From Streptosporangiaceae bacterium (GTDB taxonomy: Bacteria; Actinomycetota; Actinomycetes; Streptosporangiales; Streptosporangiaceae): DNA of 5,693 bases. Below, one piece after another: positions 1 through 5,693 of the stretch (position 1 is the first letter of the stretch; each line of letters starts with the position of its first letter). Position numbers and translations under genes: made by a program. The notes under the pieces were generated by a model, which worked only from the letters and a program-made list of their open reading frames with translations, made no database searches and had not been told where the DNA came from. The stretch lies in the NCBI GenBank assembly GCA_030040815.1, contig JASHSZ010000125.1, forward strand, positions 1-5,693, in the 5' to 3' direction.

Positions 1-188
1 GGCGCGGGCGGCGCTGATCGGCCGGGACTGACGGCGCGGGCGGCGCTGATCGGCCGGGACTGACGGCGCGGGCGGCGCTGATCGGCCGGGACTGACGGCG
101 CGGATGGCGCTGATCGGCCGGGACTGACGGCGCGGATGGCGCTGATCGGCCGGGACTCACGGCGCGGATGGCGCTGATCGGCCGGGAC
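1..188. repeat. 32-bp GC-rich tandem repeat array (5 full units plus a 28-bp partial unit)
   Basis: Units start at 1, 33, 65, 97, 129 and 161. The last is cut after 28 bp, where the sequence changes to gatagtcacg. Units 1-3 are identical and carry GC at unit positions 8-9. Units 4-6 carry AT there. Unit 5 also has a G-to-C change at position 158. Each unit contains the palindrome CGGCCG and a GATC, and can form only short 4-bp stems (CGGC/GCCG). The period is not a multiple of three and every full unit carries a stop codon in at least one frame, so it is unlikely to be coding. There are no unique spacers, so it is not a CRISPR array. The array lies 30 bp past the stop codon of the GH15 gene and runs off the left edge, so its full copy number is unknown. 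Its function is unknown; a minisatellite-type array is the plain description. Confidence 0.97.
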
Positions 189-217
189 GATAGTCACGCG
201 TCGGCGTAAGGGCCCGG

Positions 218-2320
218 TCAGCCGTCGGAGTCGCGGTGCCGCAGCCTGCCGTTCGGCGGGCGGCGCGTCCGGCCGTTGGCGCCGGTTCTGGGCCGTTCCG
301 CCGCGCCCACCAGGGCCAGCCGCGCTTCCTCCTCGTCGTGCTCGATCACGTGCATGACCGCGTTGATGAGCGCCAGGTGTGTGAACGCCTGCGGGAAGTT
401 GCCCAGGTGGCGCCCGGAGCTCGCCTCGATCTCCTCCGCGTACAGCAGCAGCGGGCTGGCGTGGGACAGGATCTTCTCGCACAGGTCGCGGGCCCGATGG
501 TGCTCGCCGATTTCCGCCAGCGCCGACACCAGCCAGAACGAGCAGATCGTGAAGGTCCCCTCGGGCTCGTGCAGGCCGTCGTCGGTCTGGTCGGCCCGGT
601 AGCGCAGCACGAGGCCGTCCTTGGTCAACTCCTCGGCGATGGCCAGCACAGTGGCGCGGATCCGCGGGTCGTCCCGGGGCAGGAACCGCAGCAGGGGCAT
701 CAGCAGCAGCGACGCGTCCAGCGCAGTCGTCTCGTAGTGCTGGCAGAACACGTCGCGATCGTCGACCGCGTTCGCGCAGATGTCAGCGTGGATCTCATCG
801 GCGGCGGCCTGCCAGCGCTGAGCGGCGTCGGAATCGTCCCTGATTCTCGCGAGCCGCGCGCCGCGATCGGCGGCGACCCAGCACATCAGCTTGGACGAGG
901 TGAAGTGCTTCGGACTGCCGCGCACCTCCCAGATACCGCGGTCGGGCTCGCGCCAGTGCTCTAGTGCGTGCTCGACCTGGTGCTTGGCCATCTGCCAGAC
1001 CCGCTCGTCTAGCCGGTCCCTTGACTTGGTGTGCAGGTACAGCGAGTCGAGGACGACCCCCCACACGTCGTTTTGCTGCTGGCAGTACGCGTCGTTGCCG
1101 ATTCGCACCGGCTGGGCGCCCTGGTAGCCCCGCAGGTGCTTGAGCGTCTGCTCCGGCAACTCGCTGCGGCCGTCGATGCCATAGACGATCTGCAGGTCGC
1201 CGCGATCCCGTTCCACGACGTCGGTGAGGAAGGCGAAGTAGTCGTTCGCTTCCCAGTCGAAGCCGAGCGTGAACAGGCCCCACAGCGCGAACGTCGCATC
1301 CCGGATCCAGCTGTACCGGTAGTCCCAGTTGCGCTCGCCGCCGGGAGACTCCGGCAGCGAGGTCGTCGCCGCGGCCGCGATCGCTCCCGTCGGAGCGAAT
1401 GTCAGCCCCTTGAGCGTCAGCGCACTGCGGGCCAGGTGACTACGCCAGCGGTGATCAGGAAAATCGCCCCTGGCCAGCCAGTGCTGCCAGTGGTGCGCGG
1501 TCCACACCTGGCGCCGGTACGCCTCCTTGTAGTTCGGGGGCGGCTCCAGCCGGCCCCACGACAGCGCGACGAACCTGGTGTCGCCCTCGTGCAGCAACGT
1601 GCGGGCCCGGGCGCTCGGGCCCTCGACGCCAATCCGGATGTCGGAGGTCAGCGTCAGGGTGAGATCGCTCTCCTCCGGCGTGACCGATGCCTGGTAGTAG
1701 CCGCGGTCGGTGTGCCGCCAGCTGCCCCGGACTCGGCCGTAGTCGAACACGGGCTCGCAGTCCAGCACCAGTTGCGCGGCGCCTTGCACGCACCGCACGG
1801 TGCGCAGCAGGGTGTGCTCGGCGTCGTAGTCGGTCGGCGGCCTGGTGTGCGAGCTGCGGCCGGGGTGCTCGTGCCGCCAGGGGCCCATGAGCAGGCAGTC
1901 CCTGACTATGATCCAGCCCTCGTCGCAGTCCCAGCTGGTCTCCACGACGAGCGTGCCCGGCAGGTAGCGGCGGTCGGCCGGCTCGGAGATGTTCTCCGGG
2001 CCGAGCCGGAACCGTCCGGCATCCCGGTCCAGGATGGCGCCGAACACGCTCGGGCAGTCCAGCCTGGGCAGGCACATCCACTCGATCGCGCCGCTCGGCG
2101 CCACCAGCGCGGTGACCTCGCAGTCGGACAAGAAGGCGTAGTCAGCGATCGGCGGGTACGGCGACGTGGCCGGAGCGCGGACCTCTCTCCAGTCGGCTAC
2201 CTGCCGGTCTCGCCGGTCGTGCTCGACCGGTGTTAGTGACAGGGAGATGGCACCAGCGGCTTCCGGCCTCGCTGCCTCCGCCGACCGCGATTCGGGGGGG
2301 TCCACGTCGTCGGCGGCCAT
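218..2320 (-). CDS. Glycoside hydrolase family 15 protein (trehalase/glucoamylase-like)
   Basis: This is a cytosolic enzyme predicted to hydrolyse alpha-glucosidic bonds with inversion, on trehalose or malto-oligosaccharides. No signal peptide or membrane segment is visible. Residue numbers count from a TTG at 2353 (711 aa). Residues about 65-300 form the beta-rich trehalase-like N-terminal domain (start PYPPIADYAFLSD, then GAIEWMCLPRLDCPSVFG). Residues about 305-680 are the (alpha/alpha)6 barrel, with ERNWDYRYSWIRDA (340-353), GIWEVRG with the likely general acid E476, and YAEEIEASSG (E640/E641, likely general base region) followed by LGNFPQAFTHL. The length fits the bacterial family. I prefer the ATG at 2320 (700 aa) because the first 60 residues are low-complexity and unconserved in style; neither start has a strong Shine-Dalgarno. 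The last 30 residues are an Arg/Gly/Pro-rich tail. Mycobacterial homologues are reported trehalases, but others are glucoamylases, so the substrate is open. It is the last gene of the minus-strand run. Confidence 0.93.
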   Translation of the reverse strand: MAADDVDPPESRSAEAARPEAAGAISLSLTPVEHDRRDRQVADWREVRAPATSPYPPIADYAFLSDCEVTALVAPSGAIEWMCLPRLDCPSVFGAILDRDAGRFRLGPENISEPADRRYLPGTLVVETSWDCDEGWIIVRDCLLMGPWRHEHPGRSSHTRPPTDYDAEHTLLRTVRCVQGAAQLVLDCEPVFDYGRVRGSWRHTDRGYYQASVTPEESDLTLTLTSDIRIGVEGPSARARTLLHEGDTRFVALSWGRLEPPPNYKEAYRRQVWTAHHWQHWLARGDFPDHRWRSHLARSALTLKGLTFAPTGAIAAAATTSLPESPGGERNWDYRYSWIRDATFALWGLFTLGFDWEANDYFAFLTDVVERDRGDLQIVYGIDGRSELPEQTLKHLRGYQGAQPVRIGNDAYCQQQNDVWGVVLDSLYLHTKSRDRLDERVWQMAKHQVEHALEHWREPDRGIWEVRGSPKHFTSSKLMCWVAADRGARLARIRDDSDAAQRWQAAADEIHADICANAVDDRDVFCQHYETTALDASLLLMPLLRFLPRDDPRIRATVLAIAEELTKDGLVLRYRADQTDDGLHEPEGTFTICSFWLVSALAEIGEHHRARDLCEKILSHASPLLLYAEEIEASSGRHLGNFPQAFTHLALINAVMHVIEHDEEEARLALVGAAERPRTGANGRTRRPPNGRLRHRDSDG

Positions 2321-2387
2321 GACGCTACCGTGCCCTGAGGCGACCGCCGTCAACCGCGCCGGACAGCAGGACGGCCGTGCATTTCCA

Positions 2388-2409
2388 CGTGAGTCCGTCG
2401 AGTCTCACG
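2388..2409. promoter_or_regulatory. Inverted repeat in the alkB-GH15 gap
   Basis: CGTGAG (2388-2393) and CTCACG (2404-2409) are perfect 6-bp inverted arms around a 10-nt spacer. They lie 11 bp past the alkB stop codon and about 70 bp before the GH15 start. The pentamer GAGTC also occurs twice here as a direct repeat (2391-2395 and 2400-2404). It could be an operator for GH15 or a weak hairpin after alkB. There is no T-tract, so it does not look like an intrinsic terminator. The role is inferred from position only. Confidence 0.3.
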
Positions 2410-2419
2410 ATTTCGGTGT

Positions 2420-3079
2420 TTAGCGGACGCCCTCGGGGCGAAACTGCACGCTGATCCGCGGGCCGGTCGGACGCGCCGACTTCAGGATTGCGTGCTGCCA
2501 GGTGCGCTGGCAGCTGCCGCCCATGACCAGCAGATCACCGTGCCCGAGGTCGTGCCGGAGCGTCGGCCCGCCGCCGCCCACCGGGCGAAGCAGCAGCGGC
2601 CGTGGCGTCCCGAGCGACAGGATGGCGACCATGGTGTCCTGCGTGCTGCCGCGGCCGATCGTGTCGCCATGCCAAGCGACGCTGTCCCGGCCGTCGCGGT
2701 ACAGGCACAGTCCCGCCGTGACGAAACTCTCGCCGAGCTCGGCCGCGTAGTGCTCGTTCAGCGCCCCGCGGGCCTCGGTCAGCAGCGGGTCGGGCAGCTC
2801 CTCCTCCGCGCCGTAGAAGCACAGCAGCCGGGGAACGTCGACGACACGCTCGTACATCCAGCGTCGCTCCGCGCACCATGGCACGACGGTCAGCAGCCGG
2901 CTGAAGAGCGCGTCCGCCCCGGACATCCAGCCGGGCAGGAAGTCGATCCAGGCGCCGTGGGCCAGCTCAGTCCGCGCCAGCTGGCCAAGCGGACCCGGCC
3001 CCGGACTCTCGGTGATATCCAGCAGCGACTCCTGCAGCGGCACGCTCATACGTTCGATAATAATCGGCTCGGTCAACAT
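2420..3079 (-). CDS. alkB: AlkB-like 2-oxoglutarate/Fe(II)-dependent dioxygenase (ALKBH2-type spacing)
   Basis: Enzymes of this family oxidatively remove methyl groups from 1-methyladenine and 3-methylcytosine in DNA or RNA, using Fe(II), oxygen and 2-oxoglutarate. Counting from the ATG at 3079 (219 aa), the iron ligands are H137 and D139 in AWHGDT and H196 in TWQHAILK. The 2-oxoglutarate and fold arginines are R208 and R214 in RISVQFR. The 12-residue H-to-R spacing equals that of human ALKBH2 (H236/R248/R254), not the 17 of E. coli AlkB. The nucleotide-recognition lid region includes RWMYERVVDVPRLLCFYG (73-90). The start is uncertain. ATG 3079 has a weak GGA 5 nt upstream. ATG 3049 begins MSVPLQESLLDI, which resembles the usual family N-terminus, but has no Shine-Dalgarno. 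A longer start at 3145 would overlap the upstream gene. It lies 31 bp after the SDR gene, consistent with co-transcription. Confidence 0.93.
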   Translation of the reverse strand: MLTEPIIIERMSVPLQESLLDITESPGPGPLGQLARTELAHGAWIDFLPGWMSGADALFSRLLTVVPWCAERRWMYERVVDVPRLLCFYGAEEELPDPLLTEARGALNEHYAAELGESFVTAGLCLYRDGRDSVAWHGDTIGRGSTQDTMVAILSLGTPRPLLLRPVGGGGPTLRHDLGHGDLLVMGGSCQRTWQHAILKSARPTGPRISVQFRPEGVR

Positions 3080-3110
3080 ATTCGTCCGGATACCTGGCGG
3101 GTCCCGCTGC

Positions 3111-3860
3111 TCAGCGCTCGTGGTCCGCAGTGGCGAGCCAGTCATGGAACATGATCGTGCCGACGAACTCAGCCCGGCTGGTGGTCAGGGCACCAGCCAG
3201 GAGCTGGTGGCCGACCCTGCCGGGCAGGGGCACCCGCACCAGCGTCGCTCGTCGGCCGGTCACCGACCGCCAGGTGCGGGCGAGCTCGGCAACGTTGCTG
3301 ACTTCCGGGCCGGCTACCTGGATCCGGCCGCCGCCCGGATCGCCCTCGGCTACGGTTGCGACCGCGCTGCCGACTTCGGCCGCGGCAACTGGCTGCACCG
3401 GCACGTGCGGGGCGGGGAGCACCCGGTAGCGGGCGCTCGCCGCGAACAGCGACGCTGCCAGCTCGTGGAACTGCGTAGCCCGGACGATCGTCCAGGGCAC
3501 TGGGCCCTGCTGCACGACCTGCTCCTGGGCGGTCTTGACCCGGTAGTAGCCGACCGGCACCTCGTCGCACCCGACGATCGAGATGCACACGTGGTGTCCC
3601 ACGCCCGCCCGCTGCTCGGCCGCAAGGAGCCGGCGCGAGCCATCGACCAGCACCTGCCGCGACCTGCGCTGCGAGTTGCTCGCGTCGATGACCGCGGAGC
3701 AGCCCGCCAGGGCGGCCGTCAGGCCCGCGCCCGTGCTCAGATCGACCGGGAATGTGGCGCTGCTGCGGCTGAGCACCCGGACGTCGTGGCCGCGCTCAGC
3801 CAGCGCGGCGGTGATGTGCCTGCCCAGTGTGCCGGCTCCGCCGACTATCGCGATTCTCAT
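3111..3860 (-). CDS. NAD(P)-binding Rossmann-fold protein, NmrA-like/atypical SDR
   Basis: The 249-aa protein opens with a nucleotide-binding strand and glycine motif, IAIVGGAGTLG (G7xxG10xxG13), as in NmrA-like and atypical short-chain dehydrogenases. The acidic/basic pattern after strand 2 (VRVLSRSS, residues 27-34) suggests NADP(H) preference. SISIV-like VCISIVG (91-97) precedes Y105-RV-K109 within GYYRVK, a usable YxxxK pair. PVPWTIVRATQFHE (120-133) is a typical family signature, and PVQPVAAAEVGSAVA (154-168) is the conserved C-terminal substrate-region motif. It could be an oxidoreductase or a redox-sensing regulator; the substrate cannot be read from the sequence. Its ATG overlaps the TGA of the acetyltransferase gene (ATGA, 3857-3860) and no strong Shine-Dalgarno precedes it, so translational coupling is likely. 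The alkB gene follows 31 bp downstream. Confidence 0.9.
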   Translation of the reverse strand: MRIAIVGGAGTLGRHITAALAERGHDVRVLSRSSATFPVDLSTGAGLTAALAGCSAVIDASNSQRRSRQVLVDGSRRLLAAEQRAGVGHHVCISIVGCDEVPVGYYRVKTAQEQVVQQGPVPWTIVRATQFHELAASLFAASARYRVLPAPHVPVQPVAAAEVGSAVATVAEGDPGGGRIQVAGPEVSNVAELARTWRSVTGRRATLVRVPLPGRVGHQLLAGALTTSRAEFVGTIMFHDWLATADHER

Positions 3861-4752
3861 GACCGTGACGACGGCGTTCCGCCCTCAGCCGTGACGTCCC
3901 GCCCGGCGGTGAGCCTCAGCAGCAGCCGGTCCTCGACCGGCCGGTAACCGAGCCGCAGATACAGCGCGTTGCTGGTCGGATTCGCCAGGTCGGTGAACAG
4001 CACGACGCTGCGGGCCCCAGCCGCCAGGGCCGCCAGGCTGATCGCGACCGTGACGCCGGCCGCGTAGCCGCGGCGCCGACGGGCAGGCGGGGTGTAGACG
4101 CCGCTCACCCTGGCGACGCCCGCTACCTCCCTGGTCAGCCCCGCCATCGCGACCGGTCCGGCGTGGGTTTCCCACAGCATGAACCCATCGTGGCTCAGCC
4201 CGTCGGTCACCTCTCGGCGGGCGTCCTCCGGACCGCCGGACAGGGCCTCGGCCCGGAATGCCGCAAACCAGTCGACGAGCAGCTCGGTGTCCGGCTCGCC
4301 GGCCAGCCGGGCGGCGCCGTCGGGCGCGGGCTCTGGCGGCACGAGCTCGGCCAGCTCGTACAGCCGACTCCGAAGCCCGGCCGCCCCGGTACCGGCGGTC
4401 GCGGCGGCCCAGCCGGCCAGGAAATCGCCTTCATTCGCGGCGGCGAGATTGACCGCCGTCGGCAGCCCGCGTTCCGCGGCGAGCGCCGCGAGCAGACCGG
4501 GTACAGATCCGGCTGGCAGGCTGGCCGCCAGCAGCGGGAACGGCGGTGTCTGCAGCACCGCGCCATCGACGGTGCCGTCGGCGCGCTGATGCCAGCCGAA
4601 CGCCGGCGGTTCGGCGCCGTACCTCGACAGGCCAGCTTGGCGCAGGTTCTCCAGCACCGACAGCGGCAGCGTTTGCCGTACCGGGTCCGCGCGCAGGTGT
4701 TCGCCCGCCGCGCGCCCGACTCGTCCAGGCTGTCCGTCAGCTGCCAGGCCAT
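3857..4752 (-). CDS. GNAT family N-acetyltransferase, with an apparent frameshift near its 5' end
   Basis: The C-terminal half is a GNAT domain that would bind acetyl-CoA: VYTPPARRRRGYAAG carries the R/QxxGxG/A-type pyrophosphate loop, followed by the strand SVVLFTDLANP and the terminal NALYLRLGYRPV. The N-terminal half resembles the extra domain of two-domain actinobacterial GNATs. The acceptor is unknown. The uninterrupted frame opens at ATG 4759 (300 aa, MGHGLAADG...), but that ATG has AGG directly abutting it. ATG 4752, in another frame, has AGGA about 6 nt upstream and encodes MAWQLTDSLDE, which looks like the family N-terminus. The conserved-looking continuation GRAAGEHLRADPVRQTL lies in the 4759 frame from position 4717. 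Adding one base after GAG at 4720 would join them (about 298 aa). The gene is thus either disrupted, carries a sequencing error, or is made from the poorer start. It is first in the minus-strand run. Confidence 0.85.
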
Positions 4753-4759
4753 GCCCCAT

Positions 4760-4770
4760 CCTGGCGAGCC
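4760..4770 (-). promoter_or_regulatory. Shine-Dalgarno-like site for the GNAT gene
   Basis: Read on the minus strand, the sequence before ATG 4752 is CGCCAGGATGGGGC. The AGGA is about 6 nt from ATG 4752 but touches ATG 4759. The spacing favours 4752 as the true start, and that start is out of frame with the rest of the gene. Confidence 0.5.
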
Positions 4771-4820
4771 CGGCGGACCCGGCGCACCGGAATTGGTGTG
4801 AGGTCTTCCCCGAGTCGCTA

Positions 4821-4980
4821 CAGCCGCCGGCGGCGGCTGCGGGGGGCTAAGGGGGGTCGTCCCCCCAACCAAGGCAGCCAACGCAGTCGGCTGCGGGGGG
4901 CTACGGCGAGTCGTCGCCCGACCAACACAGCCGTCGGCGGCGGCGGGAGGTTACGGAGGTCGTCCCCCCGACCAACACCG
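4821..4980. repeat. Three diverged copies of a hairpin-forming GC-rich repeat (about 50 bp each)
   Basis: Units begin near 4821, 4884 and 4928, each opening with CAG followed by a CCG/TCGG-rich stretch. Next come a G-rich run, CTAA/CTAC/TTAC, a second G-rich arm, TCGT or a close variant, a C-rich arm and (G)ACCAA. Copy 1 has two strong stems: CAGCCGCC/GGCGGCTG with a 3-nt loop (4821-4839) and GGGGGG/CCCCCC with loop TCGT (4851-4866). GCAGCC/GGCTGC (4874-4879, 4889-4894) pairs across copies 1 and 2. Copy 2 forms GGCGA/TCGCC (4905-4909, 4914-4918). Copy 3 forms CGGAGG/CCCCCG with one mismatch (4954-4959, 4965-4970). The cluster lies between two divergent gene starts, so it is not a terminator for either. 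It resembles REP/BIME-type intergenic repeats in form; the family is not recognised. Confidence 0.85.
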
Positions 4981-5072
4981 CCGGACGAGCGGCCGGGTCC
5001 GCGGCGCGCGCCGTTCCCCGCACAATGGTCTTGGCTGTGACGGCGGGTCAGACTGCCGCGAGCAACCTGCGC

Positions 5073-5080
5073 GGAGGGAG
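5073..5080 (+). promoter_or_regulatory. Ribosome binding site of the amidotransferase
   Basis: GGAGGGAG lies 8 nt before the ATG at 5089, a near-ideal Shine-Dalgarno position that fixes this start. Confidence 0.8.
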
Positions 5081-5088
5081 CGAGGCAG

Positions 5089-5693
5089 ATGCGGGTCATC
5101 GTGGTGCGGCACCATGCGATCGACGACGTCGGCTTCGTCGGCGACGCGTTCGAGGCCCGCGGCGCCGAGCTGACCACGCACCTGTTCCCGAAACAGGGAC
5201 CGCTGCCGTCGCTCGACGGGGTCGGCCACGTGGTCGTGCTCGGCGCGGCATGGTCGGTGTACGAGGAGCGGATCGCGGAGTGGATCGGGGCGGAGCTGAA
5301 CTGGCTGCGGGCGGCCGACGCGGCGGGCATCCCGGTCCTCGGCATCTGCTTCGGCGCGCAGGCGCTGACCGTGGCGCTCGGCGGCCAGGTTGAGGCGGCG
5401 CCGCGCAGCGAGGTCGGCTGGGTCACCGTGCAGACCGCCGAGCCGCGCCTGATCGAACCCGGCCCATGGCTGGAGTTCCACGGCGACCGGTGCGTGCCGC
5501 CGCCCGGCGCGCGGGTGCTGGCCAGCAATGATGTGTGCATCCAGGCCTACAGCATCGGACCGCACCTGGCGGTGCAGTTCCACCCCGAGGTCGGCGGCGC
5601 TCAGGTCGGCCGCTGGCTCACCGACGGCGGGCGTGCCGAGGCCGAGCGGGCCGGCACGGACCCGGATCGGCTCCTCGCGGAGACGCAGGCCGC
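5089..5693 (+). CDS. Class I (type 1) glutamine amidotransferase domain protein, 3' end cut by the window
   Basis: I translated this by hand; 201 codons fit before the right edge with no stop. The protein starts MRVIVVRHHAIDD and has the full class I glutaminase triad: nucleophile C87 in the elbow GICFGAQAL (85-93), and H165 and E167 in AVQFHPEV (161-168). The segment WLEFHGDR (127-134) matches the usual pre-triad strand of GuaA-like stand-alone amidotransferases. These hydrolyse glutamine, or an amide or gamma-glutamyl substrate, and pass on ammonia. No synthetase partner is in view, so the acceptor or true substrate is unknown. Stand-alone members are usually about 220-240 aa, so only a short tail is probably missing. 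A gamma-glutamyl hydrolase role is an alternative. It is transcribed divergently from the GNAT run. Confidence 0.9.
   Translation, partial: MRVIVVRHHAIDDVGFVGDAFEARGAELTTHLFPKQGPLPSLDGVGHVVVLGAAWSVYEERIAEWIGAELNWLRAADAAGIPVLGICFGAQALTVALGGQVEAAPRSEVGWVTVQTAEPRLIEPGPWLEFHGDRCVPPPGARVLASNDVCIQAYSIGPHLAVQFHPEVGGAQVGRWLTDGGRAEAERAGTDPDRLLAETQA

Larger units (their letters stand above)
4760..5088. other. Divergent intergenic region (about 330 bp)
   Basis: This region separates the minus-strand GNAT-SDR-alkB-GH15 run from the plus-strand amidotransferase, so it should hold both promoters. Apart from the repeat cluster at 4821-4980, it contains a perfect 12-bp palindrome CGGCGCGCGCCG at 5002-5013. 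I found no confident -35/-10 pair. CACAAT at 5021-5026 resembles a -10 element, but no -35 match lies at the right distance. ORFs crossing this region on the minus strand lack any recognisable protein features. Confidence 0.7.

Noticed and set aside
1..188. CRISPR array
   Set aside because: The 32-bp units are directly contiguous, with no unique spacers between them.
236..964. Plus-strand open frame of 242 aa
   Set aside because: It is antisense to the conserved GH15 C-terminal barrel, and its composition is typical of a shadow frame.
1031..2236. Long plus-strand open frame (401 aa) opposite GH15
   Set aside because: It is a high-GC shadow: low-complexity, rich in R, A, V and P, with no recognisable motif, and antisense to a clear GH15 gene.
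2315..2350. TTGACG ... TAGCGT as a promoter for GH15 (minus strand)
   Set aside because: The spacing is 20 nt rather than about 17, and the start of transcription would fall after the preferred ATG.
2492..3154. Plus-strand open frame of 220 aa
   Set aside because: It is antisense to alkB, whose HxD...H and RxxxxxR motifs are intact, and has no family features of its own.
3012..3947. Plus-strand open frame of 311 aa
   Set aside because: It is antisense to the SDR gene and spans the alkB start and GNAT end; no domain is seen.
4207..4749. The second GNAT-overlapping minus frame as a full separate protein
   Set aside because: Only its residues encoded at 4752-4720 look real. Beyond that it becomes an Arg/Pro/Ala-rich shadow of the GNAT frame.
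4851..4866. GGGGGG-TCGT-CCCCCC as a rho-independent terminator
   Set aside because: It lies between two divergent gene starts, not after any gene, and no T-tract follows on either strand.
4818..5540. Minus-strand open frame of 240 aa across the repeat cluster
   Set aside because: It is antisense to the amidotransferase with its complete C-H-E triad, and its C-terminus is translated hairpin repeat.

Overview
The window is GC-rich (by eye about 70% G+C, with G/C strongly preferred at third codon positions). Its proteins resemble those of Actinomycetota: a mycobacterial-type GH15 trehalase/glucoamylase homologue, an ALKBH2-like AlkB dioxygenase, an NmrA-like SDR, a GNAT acetyltransferase and a class I glutamine amidotransferase. 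The genus cannot be fixed from the sequence. No transposase, integrase, tRNA, rRNA or CRISPR array was seen, and nothing points to a mobile island.

Layout: (1) 1-188 holds a 32-bp tandem repeat array of five full units and one partial unit, cut by the window's left edge. (2) 218-4752 holds four genes, all on the minus strand, transcribed from right to left: GNAT acetyltransferase (4752 to 3857), NAD(P)-binding SDR (3860 to 3111, 4-bp ATGA overlap), AlkB-like dioxygenase (about 3079 to 2420, 31-bp gap), and GH15 glycoside hydrolase (about 2320 to 218, about 97-bp gap). (3) 4760-5088 is a divergent intergenic region with three diverged copies of a hairpin-forming repeat of about 50 bp (4821-4980). 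(4) 5089-5693 is the start of a plus-strand glutamine amidotransferase that runs off the right edge.

How the genes work together: the ATGA overlap and short gaps suggest that GNAT, SDR and alkB are co-transcribed. GH15 may belong to the same unit or have its own promoter in the gap. No single pathway obviously joins the four products. AlkB reverses alkylation damage in nucleic acid, GH15 cleaves alpha-glucosides (trehalose or malto-oligosaccharides), and the SDR and GNAT have unknown substrates. A housekeeping or stress-related cluster is the modest reading.

The most notable points are: an apparent one-base deletion near 4717-4720 that separates the well-supported start and N-terminus of the GNAT gene from the rest of its frame; the 32-bp array, whose units fall into two sequence classes in order; and the hairpin-repeat cluster between the divergent genes. 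I did not find convincing evidence of a wholly new biological system.
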